A stretch of 64,000 nucleotides of DNA from Tigriopus japonicus (Eukaryota > Arthropoda > Copepoda > Harpacticoida > Harpacticidae). Where the stretch lies: assembly GCA_010645155.1 (NCBI GenBank), contig CM021321.1, positions 3,419,126 through 3,483,125 on the forward strand, in the 5' to 3' direction. The position numbers and the translations under genes were made by a program. Under the pieces are notes generated by a model. The model was not told the origin of the DNA. It saw only the letters and a program-made list of their open reading frames with translations, and did no database searches. Numbering within the stretch: position 1 is the stretch's first letter; each line of letters begins with the position of its first letter. Below, in pieces: positions 60,813 through 64,000 of the stretch.

Positions 60813-62065
60813 TATGTTGTGGATACTAAATTGACCTTGAACAAGTTGAAAGCTCCAAGCTTTCAAGAGAAAGTTGGCGTTTCCTTCCTTAACGAGAATT
60901 AAATTGTCGCTACTTACAATTTGAATAACGACTGCAAGTTAAATTTGGCTTGTCGCTTTTACTTCCAGACTTGTGATGTTGCTTTAACTGAAATTATTAT
61001 TACGTTTCCCAAAGATTAAAATTAATTACTAAAAACTGCAAATGAATGTGTCTAGTGCATGTATATACATTTTAGGGCTATTTTTATCTAGTCAAAGTGC
61101 AAAGTGGCCTTTGATATGACAATAGTTGGGAAATATGAAATATTGTGAACAGATTGCCGGCACTATTTTGATTCGCTCTATTTTGTACACACTCTCTTTT
61201 GGTCCGCTCTAATTTCTTAGGATCCCCAGTTTTTGGACAATTCAACGGAGCTAAATCTCTTAGCTTACTAACGCACATAAGTCTTGCTACTGGATGATCG
61301 CTAAGAGACTTGTGGCTAATTCAAAATAAGTTACAAGAACAATACCTCATGTGAACTAGTGTTTTCCAATATTTTGTTCGCCAAAATGCCGAAAAATCAA
61401 AAGCGATTACAATTGCTTGAAATAACGAAAACCGAGACAAAAATATCCACAAGCTCAGAATTAGCTGATTAAGCCTCCCCTCTTACAAAGAAATGATAAG
61501 TTCAAGGCCTTTCCTGATTTAAGCATTCAAGGGCTGATTACTTCAAACAGCAATCACCTTGTAAAAGCCATTAACTTGTACAGAGTTATTTTTAAAGGTC
61601 TAGTTATCACATGGTTCACTCCGTTTGTACATTTCATTTGGACATTAAATGCAAGTAAATGATTGCATTTCAGCCATGTTGATTGAGATTTTCTTCAAAG
61701 ATTACATTTTTTATTCTGGATAGGAACAACTTGTGGGATCAAAGACTTCTCAAAAGTTTTCGTCATCAATTCTACGTTGCATTGTTTGTTATCAAAAAAC
61801 AACATGATTTCCAAAATAGAATTTAAAAGGCAAAACCGTGATTGAAATGTGACAAGTTTATACAATAAGTTAAAAGTAGTTGTTATTGTAGTCGATTGAT
61901 AAACTAATTGTAGTTGATCTGTGCATGTAACTAAAAATAGTCCAGCCAATATCCGGATTTTGCTTTCGAAACCAAGGGAATTATTTGTAATTGAATCCAA
62001 TTACATTTAGAAAGTACGGTATTTGACGTAGGTCTGGTTGGTTCCTCGAGAGACAGTTAATGGGA
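60813..62065. other. Intergenic stretch upstream of the glycosyltransferase-like gene
   Basis: About 1.25 kb, probably including the promoter of the minus-strand gene starting at 60812. No other gene or repeat is recognised. Confidence 0.4.
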
Positions 62066-62073
62066 GTTGATTG

Positions 62074-62201
62074 TAGTGATGTGTTTCGAACCAGGAGTGC
62101 TGCCAGTTTTGACTCGGAAGTTTATTGCTATTTTATTGAAGTTATTATGACTATGAAAATGGCAAAACTCTGCCAAAAATCCAACTCGAAAAACATCAGT
62201 A
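62074..62201 (+). mobile_element. hAT MITE (128 bp), short copy
   Basis: Ends TAGTGATGTGTTTCGA and, reverse-complemented, TACTGATGTTTTTCGA match the 306-bp copy at 51005-51310, as do the adjacent interiors (GGAGTGCTGCCAGTTTTGAC and ATGGCAAAACTCTGCCAAAA). Flanks GTTGATTG (62066-62073) and GTTGCTTG (62202-62209) form an 8-bp duplication with one change. About 180 bp of the middle are missing relative to the long copy. Confidence 0.88.
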
Positions 62202-62285
62202 GTTGCTTGTGGACAGGTATCATCAAAGAAAGCAATTGCAAACAGTTCGTGGGCAACGTTCCAAAGGGGAGTCTCGACATTTCTA

Positions 62286-62669
62286 CAGGGTCGGCGGTCC
62301 AAGTGTAGATTTTTTAATTTTTAGTACATAACCAGGGTCTGTTTCAGATCTAATTGAGGCTCATAGATTTGTTTGCTTGGTAAACCCTCAAAAGTGAGAC
62401 ATGCTGGGATACCAAAGAGTCCAATCCAACCCAAAATTCTGTCTTCCTCTCCTTGAGGGACAAATGCAAAGCATCGTGCCAACTGTCCCAATTACTTCAT
62501 CGATGTCATGATCTCATCCATGCCCAAGGGCTTCAACAGGAATATGTATATTACAACTTCTATTCCTTAATGCATTGGGATTCTTTGACTGAAAATTTGA
62601 AGAAAATCTATCAAAAACTACAAAACTTATGATGGTCTTAAGGGGTCTACACTTGGGCCGCCGACCCTG
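62286..62669 (-). mobile_element. Tc1/mariner-like MITE, copy B (384 bp)
   Basis: Starts CAGGGTCGGCGGTCCAAGTG and ends with the inverse; TA flanks at 62284-62285 and 62670-62671. It is the reverse-orientation partner of 45945-46329, with matching interior landmarks (GGTACCAAAGAGTCC-like segment, CTTGAGG, GATCTCATCCATGCCC). It has no coding capacity. Confidence 0.88.
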
Positions 62670-62671
62670 TA

Positions 62672-63488
62672 GAGGGAAGCAAAATGATTAATGGTGCTAT
62701 CAAACAACTTAAATGAAAGCATGAAAAGTATTTTTGGAAGAAACCGGCCCTTTTTTGGCAAAATTCATAATTTTTCCTAGAAAATCACCCATTGACCTTT
62801 TTGGGGAGATTTTCCCAAAAATAATTGATAATTTGGCAAAAAATATCAGATTAGACAACTTTTTGGAGGTAAACTTGATGTTCTCTATCGTATTGGGTCA
62901 TTTAACCAGCAGCTGACTGGGAGGTCACAGTACAAAAGACTGGGAGGTCACCTTTGTAATCCAGCTCCAAATATTGCACCCTGACTCAAACGTTTGACCT
63001 ATTTTCGAACTTCTCAATGTATATTGGACACGTAAGAACAAAAATTTTGCGTATTAAAGCTCAAAGGTTGCACGTGTTTTCCACTTCACTGGTTCCACGT
63101 ATTTAGATGAAAAGACTCGCGATCATGTTGACATCAAATTTTGGTGTATGAAGACTCTTAGGACTCGAGCCAGAGTCATTTGTTTAGGGCCAGAATGACT
63201 CTTGACTTGTACGTTATTGAGATGACCCGTTTAACAACACTAGGGACGACCCATTGAATTTGAACGAAAATATAACAATTGGTTCCAAAATTCATGTATT
63301 CATTCGAAAATCATAACTGAAAGACTGGCAAGTTTTTTTTTCTTGGCAACGGCTGCTTAAGAGAACGTACACACGACATCAACTTGGTTGAAACAAAATA
63401 AGAGTTCCGTTTGGAAATACCACTACAATTAATTGTTCACGGACGGTTGTTTAAAAATAATCCTTCAACTTTACAGTTTAAAATCTGA
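62672..63488. other. Intergenic stretch
   Basis: About 0.8 kb. It includes a 14-bp direct repeat GACTGGGAGGTCAC at about 62917 and 62940. The end near 63488 should be the 3' untranslated region of the partial minus-strand gene. The frame at 62734-62916 has no domain. Confidence 0.4.
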
Positions 63489-64000
63489 TCATCCTTCATT
63501 TGAGCGCTTTCGTGGGTCATTTGAACTTTGGTTGTGCTCAGCGTTTGAGAGGCTGCCATTACTTGAAGTTGAGGCCGAATCATCATCCTCCGAGGACGAA
63601 TCCCCATGTTTGGGCAAGAATATTTTCATCTTTGGCATGTTTTCTGAGCCGTCTTTCCTTTTAAAGGGTGTAAACGAAGGATCAATGTCCACTAAAGCTG
63701 AATGGGAATGAGATTTTGACCTCGACGAGACGGCCGAATCTGGCGAGTCCTCCGAGGTCAATAGACTTCTCTGTCTTTGGTGTATTATAGAGGTTGAGAT
63801 CGAACTTGAGGGTGTGGCCTCTGGCAAATCCCCATTAGGACGTGTTAAGAGAGGTTCCTCTTCAAATCGCCGTTGGATTTGAATCACCTCATCCGGTTGA
63901 GGTAGAAATGTGGCTTTGAAAGTTGGGTTGGCTGCCACGCCTCCGCTATTCTCAGGACGGAACGGATTGGCCGATGTTTTGACCGGAGTCCGAGTAGGTA
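63489..64000 (-). CDS. C-terminal end of a Ser-rich acidic protein (partial gene)
   Basis: The minus-strand frame is open from the window edge at 64000 to the stop at 63489-63491, giving about 169 codons. It contains no ATG near its start, and the frame continues past the GTG at 63938 to the edge (PTRTPVKTSANPFRPENSGG precedes it), so this is the last part of a larger coding sequence. Composition is Ser-, Pro- and Asp/Glu-rich with no domain: a motif LLTRPNGDLPE, a short basic patch and an acidic serine cluster (DSSSEDDDSASTSS) typical of casein kinase 2 target sites. It is likely a disordered cytoplasmic or nuclear tail. I do not recognise the protein. Confidence 0.7.
   Translation of the reverse strand, partial: PTRTPVKTSANPFRPENSGGVAANPTFKATFLPQPDEVIQIQRRFEEEPLLTRPNGDLPEATPSSSISTSIIHQRQRSLLTSEDSPDSAVSSRSKSHSHSALVDIDPSFTPFKRKDGSENMPKMKIFLPKHGDSSSEDDDSASTSSNGSLSNAEHNQSSNDPRKRSNEG

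Overview
The window looks like nuclear DNA of an arthropod, probably a crustacean (copepod-like, but the species is inferred, not shown). The support is a CLIP-domain serine protease gene (a family characteristic of arthropods), GT-AG introns that are often 65-70 bp, a non-LTR retrotransposon, and many short DNA transposons in AT-rich, gene-poor sequence. There are no operons, no rRNA and no CRISPR array.

Four host protein-coding loci can be supported. (1) 3564-6413 (-): a 949-residue, single-exon, low-complexity protein rich in Ser, Gln, Asn, His and Arg, of unknown function. (2) 39292-42534 (+): a secreted CLIP-domain trypsin-like serine protease, five exons and 410 residues, with its signal-peptide exon far upstream; a possible degraded S1 protease fragment lies downstream near 45.2 kb. 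(3) 59131-60812 (-): a three-exon type II membrane protein with a DxD motif, probably a glycosyltransferase-like enzyme. (4) 63489-64000 (-): the C-terminal end of a Ser-rich acidic protein that runs off the window.

The rest is intergenic and intronic DNA, much of it made of mobile elements. A 5'-truncated non-LTR retrotransposon lies at 9.7-10.8 kb. A dead but structurally complete hAT transposon lies at 53420-55234 (8-bp target duplication, terminal repeats, transposase with several stops). At least seven non-autonomous hAT elements carry recognisable terminal repeats and 8-bp target duplications, and two or three more are probable. Two copies of a TA-flanked Tc1/mariner-like MITE (45.9 and 62.3 kb), a probable PIF/Harbinger-like MITE (33.1 kb), a tRNA-like SINE candidate (40.8 kb) and several long foldback structures complete the set. 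Two of these sit in intron 1 of the protease gene and one in an intron of the glycosyltransferase-like gene.

The oddest structure is at 35.0-37.5 kb. A foldback element is split by a 1.9-kb insert bounded by perfect 143-bp direct repeats. The insert contains a 13-bp minisatellite of about 17 copies and another hAT element. The stretches 985-3560, 6414-9680, 10818-20270, 20550-27580 and 27900-33100 contain no gene I can support. I found no clear new defence or biosynthetic system. The most novel material is the hAT element family with its derivatives, the split foldback, and the unrecognised 949-residue protein.
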